Positions 8,414 to 16,624 of a DNA stretch of 32,852 nt are shown piece by piece (the first letter of the stretch is position 1; each line of letters starts with the position of its first letter). Source of the stretch: Aquibacillus albus (GTDB lineage Bacteria; Bacillota; Bacilli; Bacillales; Amphibacillaceae); the NCBI RefSeq assembly GCF_016908325.1, contig NZ_JAFBDR010000036.1:1-32852 (forward strand), written 5' to 3'. The position numbers were made by a program, and so were the translations under genes. The notes under the pieces were generated by a model. That model saw only the letters and a program-made list of their open reading frames with translations, was not told where the DNA came from and searched no databases.

Positions 8414-8512
8414 ACAATCTTCAAACCAGACGATTTTGTCGAATCTCCTATTCACTAAAAAATAGTAAGAAAAAGAAAATATGATTAATCATTTAAAATA
8501 AAGAGGTGTACG

Positions 8513-9490
8513 ATGAGGTTAATAGATATTTCCGAATATGATTATCAAACGATGGTCTTAGCGAAACCTATTTTTGATTCCCAAAAAAGAGTTTTACTTG
8601 CTGCTGGAAGAACGATTAACCCCAAAATACTCAGCAGACTCGAGGATATTGGTATTAATTTTCTTTTTGTAGAAGATGAAATATCTAAAGGGATACATAT
8701 AGATGATATGATAGATTTACCAACATGGACAGATTCGATTGAAGTAGTAAAGGACTTTTATGAACAAGTGCAAAGTGGAAAAAGACCGGACATAAAAGAT
8801 TTACAGAAGGTTGGGAATCTATTATTGAAGGAAGTAAAGGTTCGGCCCACATTAGTACTCATACCATCTGGAACGATGGCTAAAGAGGTACAGCCTTATG
8901 CACATGCTGTAAATGTAACGATTTTGTCATTAATGACAGGAAAAAAATTGGGCTACAATGATCGAAAGCAAATAGATTTAGCGATTGGTTCGCTTTTACA
9001 TGATATTGGAAAGGTGCTTACGGATGAATATGAGAAGCATCCGGAATATGGTTTCAACTATATTCGTAATAATAACCAATTAAGTGTCGTCTCCTCTCAT
9101 GTCGCTTATCAGCATCATGAATCGGTTGACGGTGAAGGCTTTCCGCGGCAGATATCAGGAGATACGATTTTAGAGGTAGGTCAGATTTGTGGTATTGCCA
9201 ATTTGTACGATAACTACATCACTCAAAAAAGTATGGCTCCACATGAAGCGATGGAAGGTATAATGGCGACATCTGATCGGTTATATATGCATAAAATTGT
9301 GCAAGCATTTACTCGGGCAATTCCAACTTATCCTCCAGGAACGAAAGTGCTCATTGGTAAAGGGGAACAGGCTATTGTTACACAAATTAATACGCACCTT
9401 CATCGCCCCATAGTAAAGGTTCTATCATCAGAACAAGAAATAGATTTAGCTGAGGATCCTACAATCATGATTGAACCACATAGCGATTGA
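8513..9490 (+). CDS. HD-GYP domain protein, probable c-di-GMP phosphodiesterase
   Basis: An N-terminal segment (about 1-110) resembles the region that precedes the HD domain in Bacillus HD-GYP proteins (SxxDxGMxLAKPIFxxxxRVLLAxG-type). The HD-GYP domain (about 120-290) shows His131, His163-Asp164 in HDIGK, and His201-His202-Glu203 followed by DGEGFP. The usual GYP is therefore GFP, a common variant. HD-GYP enzymes hydrolyse c-di-GMP to pGpG or GMP. AAGAGGTG sits six bases before the ATG. The gene lies 99 bases after motB with no terminator between them, so it is probably under the same riboswitch. That would place a degrading enzyme inside a c-di-GMP-controlled unit. A 12-base palindrome, ATGATTAATCAT (8481-8492), lies just upstream. 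Confidence 0.85.
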   Translation: MRLIDISEYDYQTMVLAKPIFDSQKRVLLAAGRTINPKILSRLEDIGINFLFVEDEISKGIHIDDMIDLPTWTDSIEVVKDFYEQVQSGKRPDIKDLQKVGNLLLKEVKVRPTLVLIPSGTMAKEVQPYAHAVNVTILSLMTGKKLGYNDRKQIDLAIGSLLHDIGKVLTDEYEKHPEYGFNYIRNNNQLSVVSSHVAYQHHESVDGEGFPRQISGDTILEVGQICGIANLYDNYITQKSMAPHEAMEGIMATSDRLYMHKIVQAFTRAIPTYPPGTKVLIGKGEQAIVTQINTHLHRPIVKVLSSEQEIDLAEDPTIMIEPHSD

Positions 9491-9541
9491 ACTATCCCTC
9501 ACTTAAAAGGGGGGGCTTCTCGCCCAAAAAAAATAAAAATA

Positions 9542-9588
9542 GAGCCGTATTCTTTGTTAAAAACGGAATACGGCTCATTATTTTTCGG
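9542..9588. terminator. Bidirectional terminator between HD-GYP and SNF2 genes
   Basis: GAGCCGTATTC (9542-9552) pairs perfectly with GAATACGGCTC (9566-9576). T-rich sequence follows on the plus strand, and A-rich sequence lies on the left, giving U-rich RNA on the minus strand. It serves two convergent genes. A smaller GGGC-loop-GCCC hairpin lies at about 9513-9525. Confidence 0.85.
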
Positions 9589-9589
9589 A

Positions 9590-12500
9590 TTATTTAACTT
9601 CCAACAGCTCTCGTAATTCTTGTTCTGATAACTTGGATAGCATGGTTTCGCCAGGCTGAATGATTTGATCAACAAGTGCACGCTTTTTTTGCTGCATCTC
9701 ATAAATTTTTTCCTCGATCGTACCTTCTGTAATTAAGCGGATTACTTGAACAACGTTTTTTTGGCCAATTCGGTGGGCTCTTCCAGCAGCTTGCTCTTCC
9801 ACAGCCGGATTCCACCATAGGTCAAACAAAATAACCGTATCTGCCCCTGTTAAATTCAAGCCAGTTCCACCAGCTTTGAGTGAAATGAGAAAAATCGGTT
9901 TTTCCCCATCATTGAACGCATCCACCATTTCAATTCGTTCTTTAGAAGGTGTTGATCCGTCCAAGTAAAACGTATCAAATCCTGTTTGATTAAGCTTATC
10001 GTTAATGATCGAAAGCATGCTTGCAAATTGAGAAAAAATTAGTGGTCGTTTACCGTTTGCGATTAACTCATCGACTAATTCCATTAGCTGCTCAAGCTTG
10101 CCAGATTTCCCACTGTAATTTTCCATAAATAATGAAGGGTGACAGCATATTTGGCGAAGTCTTGTTAGTCCCGCTAAAATTTCCAGCTTACCACGTTCAA
10201 AACCTTTTTCCTCAATGGTTTGATTCATTGTTTGCCGCATTTTTTCAACATGTGCAACATATACTTCTTTTTGATTTTTCGTTAGATCAGAGTAATTAAC
10301 AGTTTCAATTTTGTCAGGAAGCTCGTGTAATACATCTTTTTTGACTCTTCTTAACAGAAATGGTCGAGTCATTTTAATGATAGTTTCACGTTCTAGTTTT
10401 AAAAAAGTTTTTTTGTTTCCAAACATTCCTGGAGAAATCGTATGGAAAATCGACCATAATTCCTCTAGTGCATTTTCAATTGGTGTTCCACTTAATGCGA
10501 ATCGTTGTCTTGCTTGAATGGAACGAATAGATTTAGCTGTTAATGTTAAGTGATTTTTGATAGCTTGCGCCTCATCTAAAATTAACGAATCGAAAAGCTG
10601 TTGTTCATAAAGTTGTACGTCCTTACGTATTAACGGATAAGAAGTAATATAGACATCAGCACGTTCATTTTCTATTCGTTTTTGTCGTTGTGCTTTATTT
10701 CCAGATATAACGACTGTTTTCATCGTTGGTGCAAATTTCTCAAACTCTTTTTTCCAATTGTAAACGAGTGAAGCTGGTGCAACGACTAAGCTTTGATGCC
10801 CGTCCGTACTCGATTCTTTTTCCGATAAAAGATAGCTAATCGTTTGCAGTGTTTTTCCTAAGCCCATGTCATCTGCTAAAATACCGCCAAGATGATAGGT
10901 CGATAATGTTTTTAACCATTGGAATCCCGTATGCTGGTAGTCTCTTAGTTCAGCATTCAAATCTTTTGGCAACGGAAAGTTTAAGCTGTCCGGTTGCTTT
11001 AAGTCTGATAATAGTTGTTCGTATGCTTGACCATAATTGGAAGATTGACGCTTCAGCGTTTCCTCCACTTGAAAGCTTCTTGCTGCAGGAAGCTGTACAT
11101 GTCCATCCTCTACTTGCTTTTTGTTTAGTTGTAGCTGATCTGCTAATGAACGAAAAGGTTTAAATTCATCTTGATCCAAAGCTAGCAACCCACCATCGTG
11201 GATTCGGACGAAACTTTTTTTGTCGATGATGGCTTGTAAAACATGCTGGACATCTTCCTTTGAAATCCCTTCTAAATCAAAGAAAATATCTAGAAATCCT
11301 TTTTTGGAATCTAGGTCAACTTCGGTTTTAAAAGTAGGTTTATCGATGATCATTGCATCAACATGCACAGAAGTATGGACAGTAGCTATTTCCTTCAATT
11401 CTGATAATTGCTCATGAAGAAACTTATAAATCGCTTCATTTTTAAATAATTGAAAACGATTATTTAAGAAAACAAAACCAGCATCTTCTAATAGGCGTAA
11501 AACATTCATTTCCTTTGCAATATCACGTTTAACGACAACTCCTTTTGGAATGTCGTCGTTATAAGGATAAATGACTGCATCCCCGTAATGAAAGGCCACA
11601 TCCGCTGTCAGTGTTCCATCTGTTTCGTCTAAATAGATAATAGAGGATAATGGAGCTAGTTTAATCCAATCCTTTGTGTCTTTTCCATAATTAACGTTGC
11701 CAATCTGTTCTAATTGTGGTACCACCTTTGTTAGAAATGCTTCAATATTTTCTGCACTGATTGGGTGTGTTTGCTTTGTACGATAGGGTAATACTGTAAA
11801 GATTTGATCGATAATTTGGTGTTGCTCATTGGTTAATCGATAAAATGTACCCTGTTTTAAAAGATAGTGATAATTTTCTAAATAAGTGTAATTAGCTAAT
11901 GCTGAGATATCTACCTGATACGTGTTCTGATCTTGCTTCATTAAAGAAAAGGTAAGCTCATCCAATTGGTCTTTGATCGTTATACCATTGTGGTAGCTTC
12001 CATCTCCCTCTTTATAAAAGCAGGACTGTTCACTAATTAAGCTTAATAACTGATTGGCAGCTCCAGGTGGAATGACGATTGTTCGCTTATCATGAATTGG
12101 ATTGGACAATCCGTGCTCAACTAAAGCCTCATGGTCATAAGCAGTCAACAAGTACTGCAAAATTTCTTGATCTTTTTCCGTAAACGCATGTGTGTCTGGC
12201 TGGTAAGTAAAATTTGTTGTAATTTTATAGGCTTGATTTTTTTTAATACTTACTAAAAACTCACGAATATTTCTAATAACATACGTTTTGTTTGCTCCAA
12301 CCTTTAATTCAATTTCTAGAAATGCTTTTGAATTATGAGGGTTTTTTCTTGTTCCGATAATGTAATCCATTTGTAACACCTGTTGTTTTGTTGTTACAGG
12401 CTGTGATGGTTTGGAAAAAGCATCGATTATTCGAGTGGTGAATGTATCATCAATCAAGTATCCATCCTCTTTTGACGGCGGCGGTGTTTGCCCGTTGTTT

Positions 12501-12805
12501 GTTTTCTTCAGCTTGTCCCATGATGTTTGTCCAATTGCTAGTAAAACAGCAGCAATATGTTTGCACGTGTAGTGAGTTGCATATGCAGGACAATCACAGC
12601 TTGCTTCTATGTCATCATGGTCGAAAAAGAAAATTCGAACACTATATGTTTCAGTGCCGCGTACAGTTCCTTTCCATGAATTTATCGAAGGGTTATAAGT
12701 TAACCCATAAACCCTATTTTTTTTGAAGTAGTCATAACCTCTTTTATAAAAGCGTTCGCCAGTGATTCGAACGATATCTTGTTTATCAATGAAAAAGGTT
12801 CGCAT
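9590..12805 (-). CDS. SWIM-domain SNF2-family helicase
   Basis: This is a Swi2/Snf2-type DNA-dependent ATPase. It has an N-terminal SWIM zinc finger (CDC...CKH, about residues 70-83), a long middle region as in bacterial SNF2 proteins, and a two-lobed helicase core. The core shows DDMGLGKT (about 645-652), the DEAQ box (about 744-747), SGTPIEN, and a C-terminal lobe with GGTGLNL and AAGRAHRIGQ. It resembles B. subtilis YwqA and RapA-like bacterial SNF2 proteins, which are thought to remodel nucleic-acid complexes; the precise role is unknown. ATG 12805 has GAGGTG seven bases upstream, while the GTG at 12814 is part of that site. At 1071 residues it is a single, intact gene. Confidence 0.93.
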   Translation of the reverse strand: MRTFFIDKQDIVRITGERFYKRGYDYFKKNRVYGLTYNPSINSWKGTVRGTETYSVRIFFFDHDDIEASCDCPAYATHYTCKHIAAVLLAIGQTSWDKLKKTNNGQTPPPSKEDGYLIDDTFTTRIIDAFSKPSQPVTTKQQVLQMDYIIGTRKNPHNSKAFLEIELKVGANKTYVIRNIREFLVSIKKNQAYKITTNFTYQPDTHAFTEKDQEILQYLLTAYDHEALVEHGLSNPIHDKRTIVIPPGAANQLLSLISEQSCFYKEGDGSYHNGITIKDQLDELTFSLMKQDQNTYQVDISALANYTYLENYHYLLKQGTFYRLTNEQHQIIDQIFTVLPYRTKQTHPISAENIEAFLTKVVPQLEQIGNVNYGKDTKDWIKLAPLSSIIYLDETDGTLTADVAFHYGDAVIYPYNDDIPKGVVVKRDIAKEMNVLRLLEDAGFVFLNNRFQLFKNEAIYKFLHEQLSELKEIATVHTSVHVDAMIIDKPTFKTEVDLDSKKGFLDIFFDLEGISKEDVQHVLQAIIDKKSFVRIHDGGLLALDQDEFKPFRSLADQLQLNKKQVEDGHVQLPAARSFQVEETLKRQSSNYGQAYEQLLSDLKQPDSLNFPLPKDLNAELRDYQHTGFQWLKTLSTYHLGGILADDMGLGKTLQTISYLLSEKESSTDGHQSLVVAPASLVYNWKKEFEKFAPTMKTVVISGNKAQRQKRIENERADVYITSYPLIRKDVQLYEQQLFDSLILDEAQAIKNHLTLTAKSIRSIQARQRFALSGTPIENALEELWSIFHTISPGMFGNKKTFLKLERETIIKMTRPFLLRRVKKDVLHELPDKIETVNYSDLTKNQKEVYVAHVEKMRQTMNQTIEEKGFERGKLEILAGLTRLRQICCHPSLFMENYSGKSGKLEQLMELVDELIANGKRPLIFSQFASMLSIINDKLNQTGFDTFYLDGSTPSKERIEMVDAFNDGEKPIFLISLKAGGTGLNLTGADTVILFDLWWNPAVEEQAAGRAHRIGQKNVVQVIRLITEGTIEEKIYEMQQKKRALVDQIIQPGETMLSKLSEQELRELLEVK

Positions 12806-12843
12806 ATCTTTCACCTCTTTAAGCGAATTTTACCTATCCTTCC

Positions 12844-12852
12844 ATTATAGCA
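12844..12852 (-). promoter_or_regulatory. Extended -10 promoter for the SNF2 gene
   Basis: On the minus strand TGCTATAAT is a perfect extended -10. Transcription would start about 30 bases before the SNF2 start codon, a short and plausible leader. No clear -35 is visible, as is usual for extended -10 promoters. Confidence 0.55.
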
Positions 12853-12958
12853 GAGAACGGTTCCGTACAGTTTTGGAAGTTTCATGAATAAGATAAAGAG
12901 ACTCTTTTCGTATTCTTTTTTATTGCACAGTTGACACATAATGCGACATAACTGCAAA

Positions 12959-13088
12959 GTTGATTTCCGCTACGGGCAGTCGCTTTCCGCGGGCAACGCT
13001 TCAACTTCCTCGGAAGAAAACCACTTCCTGCGGGATTTTCAGCTGTTGCTTTTCCCGCAGGAGTCGACTGCCCTACGCTCCAATCAAC
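12959..13088 (-). repeat. Imperfect-palindrome intergenic repeat, copy A
   Basis: The element is about 130 bases. Its ends, 12959-12982 and 13065-13088, are inverted repeats containing GGGCAGTCG and CGACTGCCC. An inner hairpin pairs CCTGCGGGA (13027-13035) with TCCCGCAGG (13053-13061). Read on the minus strand it carries the same landmarks as copy B: GACTCCTGCGGGAA, then CCCGCGGAAAGCGA. Similar sequences are, as I recall, scattered in many Bacillaceae genomes. It has no coding capacity. The rest of 12853-13600 outside the two copies is AT-rich and holds no gene I can support. Confidence 0.75.
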
Positions 13089-13317
13089 AACACATAAGTA
13101 AATGATTATCTATTGATTTAATCTGAAATAATACTTTTGAAGTATAATAGCGCAAAACCAGCAGAAAAAATACACGTAGACTCCTCGAAAAATACAAACC
13201 AATTTCTTATGTGTGAAATAATAATGCCGGTGTTTTCCTTGTCTTATGTAAAAAGCGAGGAGAAGACATCCACGTAATGTGAATTCCAGTACTTACACAT
13301 ATGATTAATCGAAGAAT

Positions 13318-13449
13318 CGCTTTTAGCGTAGGCAGAATACGCAGACTCCTGCGGGAACAGCACGTGTCCGAAGACCCCGCAAGAAGAGTTCTTTGCTTCT
13401 GAGGAGGCTGAGGCCGTGCCCGCGGAAAGCGAAGTATTCTGCCGAAGCG
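13318..13449 (+). repeat. Imperfect-palindrome intergenic repeat, copy B
   Basis: This is a second member of the family, in the opposite orientation to copy A. Its ends pair through GGCAGAATAC (13331-13340) and GTATTCTGCC (13434-13443). The interior carries GACTCCTGCGGGAA, GAGGAGGCTGAGGC and CCCGCGGAAAGCGAA. The end sequences differ from copy A but remain self-complementary. Confidence 0.75.
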
Positions 13450-13564
13450 ATATCCCAGCACTATTTTAATTTCACTGTACTGCGTATTAATCGTATGTTG
13501 CACATTAATACGATCATAAATAAGTTGCTTGTTTGGTGTAATCATGATATCTTCTAGTATTGGA

Positions 13565-13671
13565 TATGATAATTGAAAAATAGGAAAAAGGAGAATTATT
13601 TCGATGTAAAAATCCCTTAGTGTAACGGATAAAAAGAGAAGAATAAAAATTAAATAGAAGGGATTTTAAAT
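13565..13671 (+). promoter_or_regulatory. prfC leader with Shine-Dalgarno-sequestering hairpin
   Basis: TATGAT (13565-13570) is a possible -10, though no good -35 is seen. In the leader, AAAATCCCTT (13609-13618) is perfectly complementary over ten bases to AAGGGATTTT (13658-13667). The second arm contains the prfC ribosome site (AGAAGGGA, 13656-13663), so folding would block translation initiation. The first arm begins at the stop codon of a start-stop ORF. Regulation is inferred; no such leader is known to me for prfC. Confidence 0.5.
13588..13609 (+). other. Start-stop minimal ORF (ATG-TAA) upstream of prfC
   Basis: AAGGAG (13588-13593) is followed after ten bases by ATG TAA (13604-13609). 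No other ATG, GTG or TTG lies within reach of this ribosome site. A ribosome initiating here would have fMet in the P site and a UAA stop in the A site at once. It would have to be released by a class-I release factor or dissociate. Translation is not proven. Confidence 0.45.
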
Positions 13672-15261
13672 ATGAATATCAATCATGAAGTGAAAAAAAG
13701 AAAAACATTTGCAATTATATCTCACCCGGATGCCGGGAAAACAACATTAACAGAAAAACTGCTTTTATTTGGAAACTTAATTCGATCAGCTGGGACGGTA
13801 AAAGGAAAAAAATCTGGCAAGTTTGCAACTTCTGACTGGATGGAAATTGAAAAGCAACGTGGGATTTCTGTTACCTCTTCCGTCATGAATTTTCCTTATA
13901 AAGACTATCAAGTAAACATTTTAGATACGCCTGGTCACGAGGACTTTAGTGAGGACACATACCGGACATTAACAGCTGTGGACAGTGTAGTAATGATCAT
14001 TGACGCTACAAAAGGGATTGAGGCTCAAACGCTGAAATTATTTAAGGTATGTCGTATGCGTGGGATTCCGATTTTTACGTTTATTAATAAGCTGGATCGT
14101 GAAGGTAGAGAACCACTGGAGTTATTAGAGGAAATTGAGCAGGTATTAAATATTAGTACCTATCCGATGAACTGGCCAGTTGGAATGGGTAAGCGATTTT
14201 TGGGTATCTTTGATCGTTATAATAAACAGTTTATTCAGTATAATGGAAATGAAGAGGAAACCTATATTCCTTATGCTGATTTAGACAATTCAGAGCACGA
14301 GGATTTAGTGAAAAATGCCACCTATCAGGAAACAGAGGATGAACTAACTTTAGTGGATGAAGCTGGAGATAATTTTTCATTAGAGAATGTTTTAAAAGGG
14401 GAACAAACGCCGGTTTTCTTCGGTAGTGCATTGGCGCCATTTGGTGTGCAATCGTTTTTTGATACGTTTATTTCGATGGCTCCTAATCCAACACCGAGAA
14501 AAACAACTGAGGGACTTGTTAGCCCTGATAACCCGGATTTCTCTGGATTTGTTTTTAAAATTCAAGCAAACATGAATCCAGCACACCGTGATCGAATTGC
14601 CTTTTTACGCGTTTGCTCTGGGAAGTTTGAACGTGGAATGAGTGTGAAGCTTGCTAGAACAGACAAAACAATCAAGCTATCACAATCGCAGCAATTTGTT
14701 GCATCTTCTAGGGGCACGGTGGAAGAGGCCTATGCTGGTGATATTATTGGGATTTATGATCCAAATGCTTATCGAATTGGAGATACATTGATTGATGGGA
14801 AGGATAACTTTGAATATGATGAACTACCTCAGTTCCCACCAGAGTTATTTAAAAAGGTATCCGCTAAAAATGTAATGAAGGGCAAACAGTTTAAAAAAGG
14901 TCTTGAACAGCTCGTGCAGGAAGGTGCGATTCAGCTGTTTAAAGGTCATCGAACGGAGTCTTATATAATTGGTGCCGTTGGTGAGCTACAATATGAAGTA
15001 TTTGAATATCGAATGAAGAATGAGTACAACGTAGAAGTTAGCTTGGAATCAGTTGGAGAAAGAATACCACGCTGGTTAAATACAGATCAAGTCGATGAAT
15101 CTTTATTTGACGATCGAAATCTTCTAGTGAAGGATCGCGAAGGACAATTCCTCGTCTTGTTTAAAAATGATTTTGCACTAAGATGGTTTGTCGATAAACA
15201 TCCGGATATAGAATTAATTGATTTGTTTGAAGTAAATCAATATGATCAAAGCTATACGTAA
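13672..15261 (+). CDS. prfC: Peptide chain release factor 3 (RF3)
   Basis: RF3 is the translational GTPase that ejects RF1 and RF2 from the ribosome after peptide release. The 529-residue length is normal. G1 is HPDAGKTT (18-25), G3 DTPGHEDF (85-92) and G4 NKLD (139-142). A switch segment, [11 protein letters not shown], and RF3-type domains II and III follow ([31 protein letters not shown]). These features separate it from EF-G. The ribosome site AGAAGGGA is ten bases upstream of the ATG and lies inside the inverted repeat of the leader. RF3 occurs patchily among bacteria, and here it stands alone between repeat-rich intergenic regions. It probably has its own promoter. Confidence 0.95.
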   Translation: MNINHEVKKRKTFAIISHPDAGKTTLTEKLLLFGNLIRSAGTVKGKKSGKFATSDWMEIEKQRGISVTSSVMNFPYKDYQVNILDTPGHEDFSEDTYRTLTAVDSVVMIIDATKGIEAQTLKLFKVCRMRGIPIFTFINKLDREGREPLELLEEIEQVLNISTYPMNWPVGMGKRFLGIFDRYNKQFIQYNGNEEETYIPYADLDNSEHEDLVKNATYQETEDELTLVDEAGDNFSLENVLKGEQTPVFFGSALAPFGVQSFFDTFISMAPNPTPRKTTEGLVSPDNPDFSGFVFKIQANMNPAHRDRIAFLRVCSGKFERGMSVKLARTDKTIKLSQSQQFVASSRGTVEEAYAGDIIGIYDPNAYRIGDTLIDGKDNFEYDELPQFPPELFKKVSAKNVMKGKQFKKGLEQLVQEGAIQLFKGHRTESYIIGAVGELQYEVFEYRMKNEYNVEVSLESVGERIPRWLNTDQVDESLFDDRNLLVKDREGQFLVLFKNDFALRWFVDKHPDIELIDLFEVNQYDQSYT

Positions 15262-15300
15262 AATGTAAATAAGTATAAAAGAAAAACGAATTCAGTATAA

Positions 15301-15352
15301 TTAGCGGAATGAAAATCCATCGAATCAATAATATGGATCCTCATTCCGCTAA
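15301..15352. repeat. Long hairpin repeat downstream of prfC
   Basis: Arms 15301-15320 and 15333-15352 pair at 18 of 20 positions around a 12-base loop (core TTAGCGGAATGA / TCATTCCGCTAA). It begins 40 bases after the prfC stop. There is no T run, so it is a repeat-type hairpin rather than a classical terminator, although it may stabilise or end the prfC mRNA. Confidence 0.7.
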
Positions 15353-15392
15353 ATTGATAAAAAGCTGTCACAACAGTGGGGAACAGGTCGTG

Positions 15393-15450
15393 GTTCCGCT
15401 ATTAGCACAAAATCGATGGAATTTTGGTTGAAAAAGGCAAATAACGGAAC
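15393..15450. repeat. Inverted repeat GTTCCGCTATT / AATAACGGAAC
   Basis: GTTCCGCTATT (15393-15403) pairs with AATAACGGAAC (15440-15450) at ten of eleven positions. It shares the GCGGAAT/ACGGAAC theme with the hairpin at 15301-15352. Confidence 0.5.
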
Positions 15451-15489
15451 GAGAATCCTAGTTCATGCTCGAAACGAACGTTTTAGCGA

Positions 15490-15541
15490 AAATAACGGAA
15501 TGAGGATCCACCAAATCAATAAAGTAGATCTAAAGTCCGCT
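15490..15541 (+). repeat. Degenerate direct copy of the 15301-15352 repeat
   Basis: The segment starting CGGAATGAGGATCCA, then AAATCAATAA, and ending GTCCGCT lines up with 15304-15350 in the same orientation. Its right arm has decayed. Together with the two hairpins upstream it fills most of the 15262-15601 gap, which has no other gene or signal I can support. Confidence 0.55.
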
Positions 15542-15601
15542 TCGTCAACTACTGCCGCCCAACGCTTCAAACACTGATTCTCGCCCATTCAAATCCTTCG
15601 T

Positions 15602-16399
15602 CTATTCAACTGTAACGGTTAGCTCTTTGTGTTCATGTAAGTCATCCTTTTTTACATGGATGATAATCATGTATTCACCAGTATAGTTAAACGTAACCTC
15701 ACCTTTATACTGTCCATTTGGAGATTCTTCTAAATCAATCCATAAACCATCATCTTCGGTCTTATGGGAAATCTCGAGCGATACGTTACTTTCAGTAAGC
15801 GACTCCCTATCTTGCTCAAGTTGAACGCTAACTTTTTGCGTGTCATGTGCTTCTAGCTTTTCTGGAATATCAAGATGGATGGAAACATTCCCATGGTGGT
15901 GATGGTCAGAATGATTGGAATCGTTCTGATCATCGTCTTCTTCTCTGTCCCCATCATCATGTTGTTCTGTCTCTTTGTTTTTATCTGTGTCATTTACGAC
16001 ATCAGGTTGTCCGACTGTTATTTCAGCCTTAGGCATGGTATGTAATCCCTCAGCAGTAACGTGGGACTGAACAAAGTAAATGCCATCTGAATCAAAGGTA
16101 TATTCTATCTCATAAACCCCATCACCGATGTGACTGGCCTTAATCATTTCACTATCGCCTTTTTCTCCATCCATCCAAACTTCAAACTCTACTTCTTCTG
16201 CATTCTCTACTTCTTCATTGCCATAAGTGACTATTGCTTGTAATGTAGCTTTTTCATTAACCTCTAACGATTCTGGTGCTTGTAAGTCAACAGCCAGTGT
16301 TGCTAATGGTTCACTATCCTCTGCATTAGGACTAGAATTATCCTGACCACAAGCAGCTAATAATAGAAACGTAAATAATAGTATAAATGGTTTTGTCAT
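15602..16399 (-). CDS. Lipoprotein with two FixH/YtkA-like domains and a His-rich linker
   Basis: A signal peptide with lipobox LAAC (Cys17) marks a membrane-anchored lipoprotein of 265 residues, facing outward. Two repeats of about 90 residues follow (about 35-130 and 170-264). Each contains a pattern like GDGVYEIEYTFDSDGIYFVQSHV or NGQYKGEVTFNYTGEYMIIIHV, typical of the YtkA/FixH-like beta-sandwich. They are joined by an Asp/Glu/Asn-rich linker ending SDHHHHGN. The His cluster suggests metal binding, perhaps copper or zinc, but no target is known. It is preceded by AAAGGAA and a good promoter, stands alone, and points towards prfC. Confidence 0.7.
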   Translation of the reverse strand: MTKPFILLFTFLLLAACGQDNSSPNAEDSEPLATLAVDLQAPESLEVNEKATLQAIVTYGNEEVENAEEVEFEVWMDGEKGDSEMIKASHIGDGVYEIEYTFDSDGIYFVQSHVTAEGLHTMPKAEITVGQPDVVNDTDKNKETEQHDDGDREEDDDQNDSNHSDHHHHGNVSIHLDIPEKLEAHDTQKVSVQLEQDRESLTESNVSLEISHKTEDDGLWIDLEESPNGQYKGEVTFNYTGEYMIIIHVKKDDLHEHKELTVTVE

Positions 16400-16440
16400 C
16401 CAATGTTCCTTTCTTTTTATGTAGCTTTATTGTTAGGTCG

Positions 16441-16469
16441 ATTATAAATAATCTTTAAACTTATCACAA
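16441..16469 (-). promoter_or_regulatory. Sigma-A promoter for the lipoprotein gene
   Basis: On the minus strand TTGTGA (complement of 16464-16469), a 17-base spacer and a perfect TATAAT (complement of 16441-16446) give a strong sigma-A promoter. Its start point is about 35 bases before the ATG. Confidence 0.7.
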
Positions 16470-16624
16470 TGGATAGAGGAAGTTGTTTCTAACAATGTGG
16501 TGAACAACCATACACCAAATAACCTGGAAACATTTTCATTCAGCTAGATTGTCTATTTTAGAGCTATTTTGTTTGAAAAGCAAAGCGAGGGTGGTATTGT
16601 ATAAAAAAAGCATATAAATGATCA

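Noticed and set aside
10849-11163. Plus-strand frame inside the SNF2 gene
   Set aside because: It is antisense to conserved helicase coding sequence and has no ribosome site or domain.
13131-13148. ATACTT-TTG-AAGTAT dyad overlapping a TATAAT
   Set aside because: It has no -35 and no gene or structured RNA downstream before the next repeat; AT-rich chance is the simpler reading.
12959-13449. CRISPR array or composite transposon made of the two palindromic repeats
   Set aside because: There are only two copies in opposite orientation, no regular spacers, and no cas or transposase gene between them.
13207-13545. 112-codon minus-strand frame
   Set aside because: It is made largely of the palindromic repeat at 13318-13449 and has no ribosome site or domain.
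13619-13625. Second start-stop motif GTG TAA in the prfC leader
   Set aside because: It has no Shine-Dalgarno upstream and lies in the loop of the proposed hairpin; probably chance.
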